Positions 45,056 through 54,048 are shown, counted from the stretch's first letter. The stretch is DNA of 64,000 bases from Sphingomonas aerophila (GCF_014199305.1 NZ_JACIJK010000004.1:248001-312000); one strand, 5' to 3'. Notes: a model not told the origin generated them from the letters alone. Program-made: numbers and translations.

Positions 45056-46158
45056 GCGGCACTCCGAAGGGTTGGGGTGTCGAGTTCGGCGGCGACGGCC
45101 AGCAACTCATCGACCCTGTGCGCACAGCTGTGGCGCGCGCGAATGGTCTCTAGTCCCGACGCGACCAACCGGGCGCGCAATGCCGGGTCGTCGCGCAGGG
45201 CACGAAGGTGTTCGGTCATCTCGGCACCGTTCCGGGCGACGAGGTAGTCCTCGCCAGGCCGGAACAGCCCCTCCGCGTCATCCCAGGGCGCCGACACCAG
45301 CGGGATCCCGCAGGCAAGCGCTTCGAAAACGCGGATCGTGGGAATGCCGGGCAGGATGGTGCTGTAGAAGCGGCGCGGCACATGCACCGTCGCCAGCGCG
45401 CCCGCGAAGATCTCCGGCGCACGCGCATTGGGCGCCCAGCCATGATACCGCGCTCCGTGCCGCGCCAGCATCGCCCGGGCTTCGTCCGGATAGCGAACGC
45501 CGTAGATGTCGAGTGACAAGCCCGCGTCAGCCGCCGGACGGAACAGGAACTCCTCCAGCTCCGCCGTGCGCTCGCCATCGCCCCAGTTACCGATCCAGAC
45601 CAGCCCTTCACGTTCGCGTTCGAGCAAAGGCGGGTGGAAAAGGCGCGTGTCGGCGGCCTCGTGCCAGGTCCAGACGTTGTGCCAGCCCCAGTCACGATAG
45701 ACCTGCGCAACCGTGTTGCCGAAAGCGAGCACGCCGTCATAGCCGGACAGGTCGAACGCCTGCATTTCATGCGGCGCGCTGACCACGCGATGATGCGTGT
45801 CGTGGAATAGCAGGCGGAAGTCACCACCGCCTGCCCGCAGCTTGCCTATGGCGGCGACCAGAGAAGGCTCGTTCCACTCATGCACGATCACCAGGTCGGC
45901 ATCACCGACCAGCGTCGCGGGGTCAGCACTCGCCGCGAACTCGGCCGAGCTGAGCTCCGGGTAAGCGGTCCGATAGGGCTCCAGCCCCGCTTGGCCTGCG
46001 TCCGCCAGAAGATTCTGCAAGCTCCAGCTGTTTTCCGGCTCGAGCACGCGAACGTCATGACCACGCGCGATCAATTCCCGCAGCACGCCACGCAGGAAGT
46101 GCGCGTTGCCATGGTTCCAGCATGAGGCGAGCGAGTGGGTGAAATAGACGATCCTCAT
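45052..46158 (-). CDS. CgeB-like glycosyltransferase, gene 3
   Basis: 368 residues. N-terminal domain with Y-F-T-H-S-L-A-S-C-W-N-H-G-N-A-H-F and G-H-D-V-R-V-L-E-P-E; C-terminal domain with I-R-V-F-E-A-L-A-C-G-I-P-L-V-S-A near 272. GT-B fold glycosyltransferase of the CgeB type, first of the three in the operon. It overlaps the GT4 gene stop by four bases. The donor cannot be read from sequence; UDP-xylose from the decarboxylase encoded in the same operon is one possibility. Confidence 0.85.
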   Translation of the reverse strand: MRIVYFTHSLASCWNHGNAHFLRGVLRELIARGHDVRVLEPENSWSLQNLLADAGQAGLEPYRTAYPELSSAEFAASADPATLVGDADLVIVHEWNEPSLVAAIGKLRAGGGDFRLLFHDTHHRVVSAPHEMQAFDLSGYDGVLAFGNTVAQVYRDWGWHNVWTWHEAADTRLFHPPLLEREREGLVWIGNWGDGERTAELEEFLFRPAADAGLSLDIYGVRYPDEARAMLARHGARYHGWAPNARAPEIFAGALATVHVPRRFYSTILPGIPTIRVFEALACGIPLVSAPWDDAEGLFRPGEDYLVARNGAEMTEHLRALRDDPALRARLVASGLETIRARHSCAHRVDELLAVAAELDTPTLRSAA

Positions 46159-47228
46159 GCCGCTCGGGCCCTGTTGTCGGTGAGCTTTGCATAGATCGCG
46201 GCCATGGCGGCTGCCGTCTTGTCAGGCGTATACCGGCCAGCGCGCGCCGCGGCGGCCCGGCCGAGACGATCGGCCAGCACCGGGTCGGCGATCAGCCGCG
46301 CAATCTCGGTTGCGAAACCTTCCTCATCGGTCGGATCAACGAAGGTCGCGACCCCGTCCCACAACTCGCGGAAGGTCGGGATGTCGGACAGGACGAGCGG
46401 ACACCCTGCCCCGGCAGCCTCCAGCACCGCCAGGCCGAACGGCTCGAACGTAGCCGACGATACATACACCGGCCGGCAGGCGAGTTCGGCAGCGACCCCC
46501 GATGCGTCAAGCGTGCCGAGCGGCTGGAGGTGAGTAACTGTGACCTCCTCGCCATGAGGAGCGATTAGCGGACCCGCAGCTCGGATCGGCGCTGCCAGGC
46601 GAGCCGCGGCGCGGTCGAGGATCTCGGTGCCCTTCGCCGCATCCCATAGCCGGCCCGCGGTGAAGGCATGCCCCGTCACCGAACCCAGCACAGGCCCTGG
46701 CGCGGGTCGCCCATTGTGAACCGCAATCGGACGTTGCGGCAGAGAGTAGGTGTCCGCGATCGTCGCTGCATAAGCCGCGCTGGGCACGACCACGGCATCT
46801 GCCGCGAGCAGCCCACGCCGGCTCAGCTGCGCGTGCCAGGCAAAGGCCGGGTCGAGCGGATCTGGGCGCGCCGCCTGCCACCATGTCGAAACGCAACCAT
46901 GCGCAACCGCCACAACCGGCACGTCGAACCGGGCCTGCGCCGCCAGCGTCGGCGAATTAAGCTGAACCAGATCGGCCCCAACCTCTCGCGCCAAACTCGC
47001 AATCGCCTCGCCAGATTCCAGCACGGGAGCCGGGCCGTCCGCCAGCCAGTCGAGCTGCAACCCCGTCTCGATCAGCCGGATACCAGCCGGGCTTGCGGCG
47101 TCATCCGATACCGGCCCGAGCACCGCAAGCACAGTTTCCACGTCCAGCGGCACCAGCGCAGCGGCCAGGTCGCTGGCGTATTGCCACACCCCGCCAACCG
47201 CGTCGCACGTCATTAACAGTCGCGTCAC
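46155..47228 (-). CDS. GT4-family glycosyltransferase
   Basis: 357 residues from the GTG at 47228, which forms a GTGA overlap with the preceding epimerase stop. An extended frame to 47552 lies inside that gene and is rejected. The N-terminal domain has C-D-A-V-G-G-V-W-Q-Y-A-S-D-L; the C-terminal domain has F-T-A-G-R-L-W-D-A-A-K-G and S-S-A-T-F-E-P-F-G-L-A-V-L-E-A-A, the E-x7-E signature of GT4 enzymes. It probably initiates or extends the same glycan as the three CgeB-like enzymes downstream. Confidence 0.9.
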   Translation of the reverse strand: MTRLLMTCDAVGGVWQYASDLAAALVPLDVETVLAVLGPVSDDAASPAGIRLIETGLQLDWLADGPAPVLESGEAIASLAREVGADLVQLNSPTLAAQARFDVPVVAVAHGCVSTWWQAARPDPLDPAFAWHAQLSRRGLLAADAVVVPSAAYAATIADTYSLPQRPIAVHNGRPAPGPVLGSVTGHAFTAGRLWDAAKGTEILDRAAARLAAPIRAAGPLIAPHGEEVTVTHLQPLGTLDASGVAAELACRPVYVSSATFEPFGLAVLEAAGAGCPLVLSDIPTFRELWDGVATFVDPTDEEGFATEIARLIADPVLADRLGRAAAARAGRYTPDKTAAAMAAIYAKLTDNRARAA

Positions 47229-48334
47229 GACGCCATCGCCTGCGACGCCGGCGTCGTATCCTGCCGACCGACGGGAAAGTTGACGCGACGCTCTTCTGCC
47301 AGCCACGCGGCAAGCTTCGCGACACCGTCCCGCCACGGCACGCGCGGCCCAAGGTTCAGCGCCTGCTGTGCCGCACGCGCGTCGGCAACGAAGTAGCGCT
47401 GGTCGCCTGCGCGCCAGTCGGAATACTCCGTCTTGACTTCGCGCCCGATCAGCGAGCCCATGTGCGCCAGCAATTCGCGCAGCGACACGGCGTTGTCCGG
47501 TCCACCGCCCAGGTTGAACGCGTGACCCGATACTTCGTCGATCTGCCGCCACGCCTGCACATACGCGTTCACCGCGTCGGACACGTCGAGAACGTCGCGA
47601 ACCTGATACCCATCGCCGTACAAGGTGATCGTCTCACCATCCAATGCGCGGATCAGGAAGTGCGCGACCCAGCCCTGGTCCTCCGTCCCCATCTGGCGCC
47701 GGCCATAGATGCAGCTCATCCTCAGGACAGCGGTTGGGATGCCAAAGCTGCGCGCGTAATCGAGCACATACTGGTCCGCCGCGCCCTTCGACACGCCATA
47801 GGGTGTATGGAAGTCGAGCGGGCGCGCTTCGGAGATGCCATGCGCACGCACGTCCGGGTCCGCCGGCACATAGGCCTCCCCTTCGCGCACGAACTCCAGG
47901 TCGGACAGGTCGCCATAGACCTTATTGGTCGACGCAAAAACCAGCGGCGTCGCCTCCCCACTCGCGCGCAAGGCTTCTAGCAGGTTGAAGGTGCCGCCAA
48001 TGTTGATGTCGTGGTCTTCGCGCGGGTCAGCCATAGATGTCGTCACGGCAACCTGGGCGGCAAGGTGGAACACCGCCTTCACGCCTGTCACTGCTGCGGT
48101 CAGCGCCGCGCCGTCGCGCACGTCCCCAACGATCGCCTCGATCCTGTCACCATGCCGCTCCTGCAGCCAGCGCAGGTTGCGCTCGACGCCCGCCCGGCTC
48201 AGCCGGTCAAAGATGCGGACCCGGTGCCCTTCCCCGGCCAGCCTGTCCGCAAGGTTGGAACCGATAAAGCCCGCCCCGCCCGTGACCAGCACCGGCCGCG
48301 GATCGGCGCCGGGGTCGGTGCGATCGCCGCTCAA
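47225..48334 (-). CDS. NAD-dependent epimerase/dehydratase (CDP-paratose 2-epimerase-like)
   Basis: 369 residues. Extended SDR: G-G-A-G-F-I-G-S-N near 20, H-L-A-A-Q-V-A-V-T-T-S near 90, F-A-S-T-N-K-V-Y-G-D, and the catalytic Y-G-V-S-K. The S-T-N-K-V-Y-G motif is typical of CDP-tyvelose/paratose 2-epimerases and related enzymes, so C2 epimerisation of a deoxy-nucleotide sugar is a candidate reaction. Four-base overlaps link it to the second epimerase and to the GT4 gene. Confidence 0.87.
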   Translation of the reverse strand: MSGDRTDPGADPRPVLVTGGAGFIGSNLADRLAGEGHRVRIFDRLSRAGVERNLRWLQERHGDRIEAIVGDVRDGAALTAAVTGVKAVFHLAAQVAVTTSMADPREDHDINIGGTFNLLEALRASGEATPLVFASTNKVYGDLSDLEFVREGEAYVPADPDVRAHGISEARPLDFHTPYGVSKGAADQYVLDYARSFGIPTAVLRMSCIYGRRQMGTEDQGWVAHFLIRALDGETITLYGDGYQVRDVLDVSDAVNAYVQAWRQIDEVSGHAFNLGGGPDNAVSLRELLAHMGSLIGREVKTEYSDWRAGDQRYFVADARAAQQALNLGPRVPWRDGVAKLAAWLAEERRVNFPVGRQDTTPASQAMAS

Positions 48335-49446
48335 GCGACCAGACCCCGAGCATCGAGCTCGGCCCGCATCTGTTCGGCACGATCAACCGCGGTCTGCTCC
48401 GCAACCCATTCGGCAAGCCGGGCAAGCCCTTCGCCGAAGTCCTGGCGAGCTTCAAAGCCAAGCTTGTCCCGGCTGAGCGTGGTATCGCAGAAGCAATGGC
48501 GGATGTCGCCGATCCGCGCCTTGCCGACGATCTGCGGCGTGATGTCGTTCTTGTTCATGGCACGGGCAAGTTCGGTCGCAACTTCGGTCACGGACCGGTC
48601 ATGCCCTGACCCGATGTTGAACGTGCCGCCAGCGGCTTCAGGCAGCGTTAGCGCATCGGCAAAGGCACGCGCGACGTCCGATACGTGCACGAAGTCACGC
48701 CGCTGCTCGCCATCCTCGAAGATCATCGGCTGCTGCCCGTTCAGCAGGCGCGAGGCGAAGATCGCCAGCACGCCGGTGTACGGATTCGACAGCGCCTGAC
48801 CCGGGCCATAAACGTTGAACAGGCGCAGGCACACGCTTTCCATGCCGTATGGCGCGCCCATGATGTGGGTCGTACGCTCCTGCACGAACTTGTTGAGCGC
48901 ATAGATCGACGACAGATTGGGTCGCTTCCACTCGGGTGTGGCGACCGGCGACAGCGGCCGGCCCTCCGCGTCCACGGGCTCCCAGTTGGAAAGGCCGTCC
49001 TTCAGCCCGTGCCGCTCGGCATTCTCCACCAGCCTGTTGTCCGCGTCGCGGTACAGGCCCTCGCCATAGATGGACATCGAGGAGGCAGTGACGACACGCC
49101 GGACGGGCCGGTCAATCAGCTTCTCGAACAGCACGGCCGTGCCGACGTCGTTGGTGGAGGTGTAGCGCTCCACCTCATACATCGATTGGCCGACGCCCAC
49201 CTCTGCGGCAAGGTGGATGACGGAATCAACGCCCTCGATTGCCCGCCGCACCGCGTCGGCGTCGCGTACATCCGCGCGGATCAGCTCCGCCTCGGGATTG
49301 AGCATCTTCGAACCGTCGACGTCACCGTGAACCTGCTCGATCAGCGCATCGAGCACGCGGACCTTGTTACCGCGGGCCAGCAGCTCTTCCACGACCGAAC
49401 GCCCGATGAAACCGGCACCGCCGGTGATCAGAACCGTCTCGCTCAC
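48331..49446 (-). CDS. NAD-dependent epimerase/dehydratase (nucleotide-sugar)
   Basis: 371 residues, first gene of the glycan operon. G-G-A-G-F-I-G-R-S near 8-16, H-L-A-A-E-V-G-V-G-Q-S-M-Y near 80, S-S-M-S-I-Y-G-E-G and the catalytic Tyr-Lys in I-Y-A-L-N-K. It has a longer insert between the Ser/Thr and Tyr (around residues 120-175) than most UDP-glucose 4-epimerases. The nucleotide sugar is not known. ATG at 49446, facing the histidine phosphatase gene across a ~208-base divergent promoter region. Confidence 0.87.
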   Translation of the reverse strand: MSETVLITGGAGFIGRSVVEELLARGNKVRVLDALIEQVHGDVDGSKMLNPEAELIRADVRDADAVRRAIEGVDSVIHLAAEVGVGQSMYEVERYTSTNDVGTAVLFEKLIDRPVRRVVTASSMSIYGEGLYRDADNRLVENAERHGLKDGLSNWEPVDAEGRPLSPVATPEWKRPNLSSIYALNKFVQERTTHIMGAPYGMESVCLRLFNVYGPGQALSNPYTGVLAIFASRLLNGQQPMIFEDGEQRRDFVHVSDVARAFADALTLPEAAGGTFNIGSGHDRSVTEVATELARAMNKNDITPQIVGKARIGDIRHCFCDTTLSRDKLGFEARQDFGEGLARLAEWVAEQTAVDRAEQMRAELDARGLVA

Positions 49447-49654
49447 GCCAGGTGCTCCCGACGGCCAGCTTCTTCTACATACCTTTGTTGCATTCGGTCC
49501 GTGTCCCCCCTTATGGTCCGGCCTTGTCGGAAGCGTAACAAAGCTTCTTCTTCTTTGTTCCTTGTGGCGGAACCGCCATCAGGATCAAGCATTTGGTTCC
49601 GAATGTCGTCCGGCCAAGCAATCGAGGCGACACAGGAAAGGCGAACGGCAACAG
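49447..49654. promoter_or_regulatory. divergent promoter region of the glycan locus
   Basis: About 208 bases between the operon starting with the epimerase (minus) and the trio starting with the phosphatase (plus). It has locally AT-richer stretches such as CTTCTTCTTCTTTG around 49545 and no gene. I cannot assign -35/-10 boxes with confidence. Confidence 0.4.
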
Positions 49655-50254
49655 GTGGCGGCGACGCTTCTTCTCATCAGGCACGCGGCGCACATCCACT
49701 TCAATCGCCAACTGTCCGGTCGCATGCCGGGTGTGCCGTTGAGCGGCGAGGGACGCGAACAGGCGGCCGCGTTGGGTCATCGACTGGCCGATGCGGGGGT
49801 GCAGCACCTCTGGACAAGTCCGCTGGATCGCACGGTGGCTACGGCAGAGGCGATCGCGACGCACTGTGGCCTGCCTGAGCCAAGGGTCGTTTATGACTTG
49901 GTCGAGATCGACATGGGCGATTGGACCGGACGTGCGTTCGGCACGTTCGGCGACGATCCCGACTGGCGCGCCTGGAACGAACAGCGGGCGACCGCCCGTA
50001 TTCCAGGCGGTGAGTCGATGGCCGAAGCGCAATCGCGCATCGTCTCGATCATGGAACGCGCGCTGCGGGAGCATGACGGGGAGACGGTCGCGATCGTCAG
50101 CCATTCCGACATGATAAAGGCAGCGATCTGCCACGCGCTCGGACTGTCGCTGGACGGGATGAGCCGCTTTGATATCGAGCCAGCTTCTGTCAGCCGTATT
50201 GTGATCGGCGATTGGGGCAGCAAAGTAATGACGTTGAATGAGGGGGTTTACTGA
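49655..50254 (+). CDS. histidine phosphatase family protein
   Basis: 199 residues from the GTG at 49655 (M-A-A-T-L-L-L-I-R-H-A); AGGAAAGG lies about 14 bases upstream. The R-H-A catalytic His, S-P-L-D-R-T Arg pocket, E-I-D-M-G-D-W and late S-H-S-D-M-I mark the phosphoglycerate-mutase/phosphatase superfamily. It may remove phosphate from a sugar phosphate. Its stop is immediately followed by the methyltransferase ATG with no spacing. Confidence 0.88.
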   Translation: MAATLLLIRHAAHIHFNRQLSGRMPGVPLSGEGREQAAALGHRLADAGVQHLWTSPLDRTVATAEAIATHCGLPEPRVVYDLVEIDMGDWTGRAFGTFGDDPDWRAWNEQRATARIPGGESMAEAQSRIVSIMERALREHDGETVAIVSHSDMIKAAICHALGLSLDGMSRFDIEPASVSRIVIGDWGSKVMTLNEGVY

Positions 50255-51049
50255 ATGGCGACGCAGCCAAAAGTCAGCTTGGGCGAAGAGGTGGCGCAGC
50301 TTGCCCCCTGGTTTCACAACATCGACCTGGGTGACGGGATCGAAACTGCCCCCGATCACTTTCTGGGAGACTATCCCCGGTTCAAGTACAAGCAGTTCGC
50401 GCAAGTCATCCCTGAGGATCTGACCGGCAAAAGCGTGCTCGACATCGGCTGCAACGCCGGGTTCTATTCCGTAGAAATGAAGAAGCGCGGCGCCGATCGC
50501 GTTCTCGGCATCGACGCGGACGAACGCTACCTGGCTCAAGCACGTCTTGCCAGCCAGGCGCTGGGCTTTTCAGGCGTCGAGTTCCGCAACCTGAGCGTCT
50601 ACGATGTCGGCGCGCTGGGCGAGAAGTTCGACCTCGTAATCTTCATGGGCGTGCTGTACCACCTACGCCACCCCTTGCTGGCGCTTGACCTGATCCGCGA
50701 GCATGTCGCCCGTGACATGATGCTGTTCCAGACGCTGCAGCAGGGGTCCAAGAACACGATCGATGTTCCCGAGGACCATCCCTTCTACGTGCCGGGCACC
50801 TTTGACCCGCCCGCCTATTTCGACGATCCCGCCTATCCCAAGATGCACTTTATCGAGCAGCGTTTCTCCGGGGACTGGACAAATTGGTGGGCGCCCAACC
50901 GGGCTGGATCGGAGGCGATGCTGCGTGCGGCAGGCTTCACGATCGAGGCGCATCCGCAGGACGACGTTTATCTTTGCCGCGTCGCGGACGTGCCCTACAG
51001 CCAGTGGGGACCGGCGGCTGTGTATCCCGCCAAGGAGGGCAGCAAGTGA
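50255..51049 (+). CDS. SAM-dependent methyltransferase (Rta_06860-like)
   Basis: 264 residues. Rossmann-type class I fold: V-L-D-I-G-C-N-A-G-F-Y-S near 65-76, G-I-D-A-D near 90, F-D-L-V-I-F-M-G-V-L-Y-H near 125. The N-terminal W-F-H-N-I-D-L and I-E-T-A-P-D-H-F plus D-W-T-N-W-W-A-P-N late in the chain recall the tRNA-uridine CmoB-like/Rta_06860 group found in uncharacterised glycan clusters. It probably methylates a sugar. Its stop overlaps the hydrolase GTG start by four bases. Confidence 0.85.
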   Translation: MATQPKVSLGEEVAQLAPWFHNIDLGDGIETAPDHFLGDYPRFKYKQFAQVIPEDLTGKSVLDIGCNAGFYSVEMKKRGADRVLGIDADERYLAQARLASQALGFSGVEFRNLSVYDVGALGEKFDLVIFMGVLYHLRHPLLALDLIREHVARDMMLFQTLQQGSKNTIDVPEDHPFYVPGTFDPPAYFDDPAYPKMHFIEQRFSGDWTNWWAPNRAGSEAMLRAAGFTIEAHPQDDVYLCRVADVPYSQWGPAAVYPAKEGSK

Positions 51050-51960
51050 TTGAAGCGGCGATGATCTGGAACGAGCCCAACAACAAGTCCCATTGGGACC
51101 CGGAGCTCGATCCCGACTGGTCCCGGTTCGCCGACATGGTGACCCGCACCGGCGCCGCGATCCGCGCCGTGAACCCCGACCTGACCCGTGTCCTGGGCGG
51201 CATGAGCCCGATCGACCCGTTGTGGATCCAGCGGATGGAGGGGCATGGCGGTCTGTCGGAGATCGACGTCGTCGCCGTTCATGGCTTCCCGCTCGACTGG
51301 AACCTGTGGCCGATCCACGCCTGGCCCGAGAAGATCGCGGAGATCGAGGCCGTGACCGACAAGCCTGTCTGGGTGACAGAGGTCGGTGTTGGCTCTTTTG
51401 GCGCCGAAGAGGTTCAGGTGTTCGGCGTCAGCCGTACGGCGGAACTGCTGGTCGGCCGCGTGCCCCGCGTCTTCTGGTATTCGCTGTTCGACCTGCCGCA
51501 GGAATGGGGTGCCACCACTCGCCATCGCGAGGCGGAGGGGTCCAGCTATTATCGCCACTTCTACATGGGCCTGATCCGTGCGGACGGGACGCCCAAGCCC
51601 GCACTGGACAACTATGCGAAGGTCGCGGGCGAGATGGGGCTGATGCAGTGGTTCCACTACCAGGACCCGCGGCTGGACGATGCGGTCAAATGGATGAAGC
51701 AGCTCGGCACCAAGCAGCTTCGCACAGGCCTGTCCTGGGCCGACAGCTTTCGCCCCAACGCGACCGACTGGTTTGACCGGCAGATGGACGCGCTGGCCGA
51801 CTTCGACGTAACCGTGACCTTCTGCTTCACGCCCGAGCATCTGGGTGACGGACAGCATCACACCAGTCCCCCGCGCGACCCACAGCAGTTCGCGGACTTC
51901 TGCGCCTGGGCGATCGATCGCTATGCGCCAGCGGTGAAGAAGGCCGCAGTCACAGCATAA
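51046..51960 (+). CDS. clan-A glycoside hydrolase, apparently circularly permuted
   Basis: 304 residues from the GTG at 51046 (GTGA overlap with the methyltransferase). The acid/base motif W-N-E-P-N (Glu10) is at the very N-terminus. The nucleophile T-E-V-G (Glu112), strand-8 F-W-Y-S-L-F-D and the usual C-terminal G-T-P-K-P-A-L-D-N-Y-A end follow by ~191. Residues ~207-304 then read L-G-T-K-Q-L-R-T-G-L-S-W-A-D, F-D-V-T-V-T-F-C-F-T-P-E-H-L-G and S-P-P-R-D-P-Q-Q-F-A-D-F. That is the content normally found before W-N-E-P in GH39/beta-xylosidase-like enzymes. The strand order is thus 4-8 then 1-3. No signal peptide is present, so it is predicted cytosolic. Substrate unknown; xyloside is a guess from the neighbouring UXS. 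Confidence 0.85.
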   Translation: MIEAAMIWNEPNNKSHWDPELDPDWSRFADMVTRTGAAIRAVNPDLTRVLGGMSPIDPLWIQRMEGHGGLSEIDVVAVHGFPLDWNLWPIHAWPEKIAEIEAVTDKPVWVTEVGVGSFGAEEVQVFGVSRTAELLVGRVPRVFWYSLFDLPQEWGATTRHREAEGSSYYRHFYMGLIRADGTPKPALDNYAKVAGEMGLMQWFHYQDPRLDDAVKWMKQLGTKQLRTGLSWADSFRPNATDWFDRQMDALADFDVTVTFCFTPEHLGDGQHHTSPPRDPQQFADFCAWAIDRYAPAVKKAAVTA

Positions 51961-52056
51961 GCGGACGGCGGCGCGGCATCACCCGCGCTGCCGCCAATCG
52001 CGGGCGGATGAATTCCGTCGAAAGGTCGAGCGACGCAAGCCGCTTCGGCGCTGCTG

Positions 52057-53940
52057 CTAGAGCCCCCGCTGCCATGGCGCGGTAATCACCATCAGCCTTG
52101 TCCCGCCATGCGCCACCAGCGCCGCACGCAGCCGCTGCGCGCGGCGGCTGTGCAGCAATCGTTCCCACCAGCGGTCCAGCGCCAGTTCCGGGATCAGGAT
52201 CGCGACCGCGCGTCCTGGTGTTGCTTCATCAATCCGCTCTACCAGGTCGAGCACTGGTCCTTCGATCTCGCGATACGGCGCGGGTATCTGCACCAGCCGC
52301 GGCGGGACCAGCCCGCGTGCGGCAACAGGTCCGGCGATGTCCCGCTCGAAGGCGTCGCGCCTAGCGGCAAGGTCCTCCTCCTGTTCGGGGCTGGTTAGGC
52401 GCAGAAGGTGAACCGCGACCACATCGGGGCTTAGCGTCAGGGCAAAACTGATCGCGCGATCGGTCATGCGATTGCGCTCGTCATAGGCGACCAGCACCGT
52501 AGGGCGGTCAACGTCCTCCAGCGTGAAGCCGCTTGCCGGCGAGAGGTCCCGGCCGAGCCGATCGTAATAGCGCCGGATCGCCAACAGCACCGCAATGGTC
52601 GCCGGCACCGCGACGATCACGATCCAGGCGCCCTCCATGAACTTCGCGGCCGCGATCACCAGCAGCCCCACGATGGTGGTTGCCGCTCCAACGGCGTTTA
52701 TCGCCAGCCGGGCCGTGTTGCGGCCGCCCCGCCGCCGCCAATGCACCACCATGCCGACCTGGCTGACGGTGAAGGTCAGGAAGGCGCCGATCGCAAACAG
52801 CGGGATCAGGTGATCGGTGATGCCGCCGAACACGACCAGCAAGCAGCCCGCCGTGATCGTCAGGAACGTGACGCCGACGGAAAACACTAGCCGCCTGTCC
52901 GCAACGGCAAAAGCGCGCGGCAAGTAGTCATCTAGCGCGACGAGCCGGCAGATACGGGGAAAACCGACGAAACTGGTGTTGGCCGACAGGCACAGGATCG
53001 TCAGCACGCTCCCCATCGCGACGTAGTAGACTACGCCCCTGCCTGCGATCGCGCCGACCAGCTGCGACAACACGCTCTGATAGCCGGGCTGGGTCTGGTC
53101 CATCGCGCCCAGGCCGTAAAAGTGGGCCACCGTCGCAATGCCGGCGAGCAATAGGCCGAGAGCCGCGCAGATGACGGTCAGAGTCCAGTGCGCCTCCTTC
53201 ACCACAGGCTCCCGGAACGCGCCAACGCCGTTGGAAACCGCCTCCACTCCGGTCATCGCGGTACAGCCGGCAGCAAACGCGCGCATCAGCAGCCACAGGC
53301 TCACTGCTTCTGCCGCAGGTTTTAGCGGTGGCGGCGCGACTAACGGTGGGGGATGCCCCGCAGTGGAAATGATCTGGAACACGCCCCAGGCAATGAGCCC
53401 CAAGAAGCTCGCCAGGAATAGATAGGTCGGCAGCGCGAATAGCCATCCCGCCTCGCGAGTGCCGCGCAGGTTGGCGGCAGCGACCACGACGAGGATGCCC
53501 AGGCACAATTCAAGCGTCCATGGCTGAAGCGACGGCACGGAAGAAGTGAGCGCGCCAACCCCCGCCGATATGCCCACTGCCACGTTCAGCACGTAATCGA
53601 TCATCAGCGCCGCCGCGGCCAGCAGCGACGCCATGGGACCAAGGTTCTCCTTAGCAACGGTGTAGGCGCCCCCGTTGGACGGATAGGCGAGGATCGTCTG
53701 GCGATAGGAGAAATACAGGATCACCAGCAGCGCCACGATCGGCGCGATCACCCAGCCAATCCATGCAAGGCTGATCGCCCCCAAGGGGATCAGGATCGTC
53801 AGAGCCGCTTCGGGGCCATAGGATGAGGAGCCGAGGCCATCGAGGCCCATCGCGGGGACGCCCGCGGCCCAGCCGATCTTCTGCTCCCCTTGCTCGCGAT
53901 TGGCGAGCCGCCGCCCGAGCAGCACATCGATCATCTTCAT
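52057..53940 (-). CDS. APC-superfamily permease with C-terminal stress-protein-like domain
   Basis: 627 residues from the ATG at 53940 (M-K-M-I-D-V-L-L-G). About 12 membrane helices to ~460 with the APC start G-L-G-S-S-S-Y-G-P-E-A near 36 and Y-P-S-N-G-G-A-Y near 87. A ~150-residue soluble domain beginning P-T-V-L-V-A-Y-D-E-R-N-R-M resembles universal stress proteins. This is the layout of KUP-unrelated amino-acid/cation permeases often annotated as 'amino acid permease'. Substrate unknown. It converges with the glycoside hydrolase and diverges from the MDR gene at 54049. Confidence 0.88.
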   Translation of the reverse strand: MKMIDVLLGRRLANREQGEQKIGWAAGVPAMGLDGLGSSSYGPEAALTILIPLGAISLAWIGWVIAPIVALLVILYFSYRQTILAYPSNGGAYTVAKENLGPMASLLAAAALMIDYVLNVAVGISAGVGALTSSVPSLQPWTLELCLGILVVVAAANLRGTREAGWLFALPTYLFLASFLGLIAWGVFQIISTAGHPPPLVAPPPLKPAAEAVSLWLLMRAFAAGCTAMTGVEAVSNGVGAFREPVVKEAHWTLTVICAALGLLLAGIATVAHFYGLGAMDQTQPGYQSVLSQLVGAIAGRGVVYYVAMGSVLTILCLSANTSFVGFPRICRLVALDDYLPRAFAVADRRLVFSVGVTFLTITAGCLLVVFGGITDHLIPLFAIGAFLTFTVSQVGMVVHWRRRGGRNTARLAINAVGAATTIVGLLVIAAAKFMEGAWIVIVAVPATIAVLLAIRRYYDRLGRDLSPASGFTLEDVDRPTVLVAYDERNRMTDRAISFALTLSPDVVAVHLLRLTSPEQEEDLAARRDAFERDIAGPVAARGLVPPRLVQIPAPYREIEGPVLDLVERIDEATPGRAVAILIPELALDRWWERLLHSRRAQRLRAALVAHGGTRLMVITAPWQRGL

Positions 53941-54048
53941 CTCTGGATGAACGAGCCCGCGACCTTTTCGTGCCGCGGGCGTTGCAATCATCTGGACCTG
54001 CGGCGCCCGTGCGGGCATCGCCGCACCCAATCACACCCCGGAGGACGG

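Noticed and set aside
46155..47552. 465-residue version of the GT4 gene
   Set aside because: The first 108 residues lie inside the upstream epimerase gene in another frame; the GTGA overlap at 47228 is the natural start.
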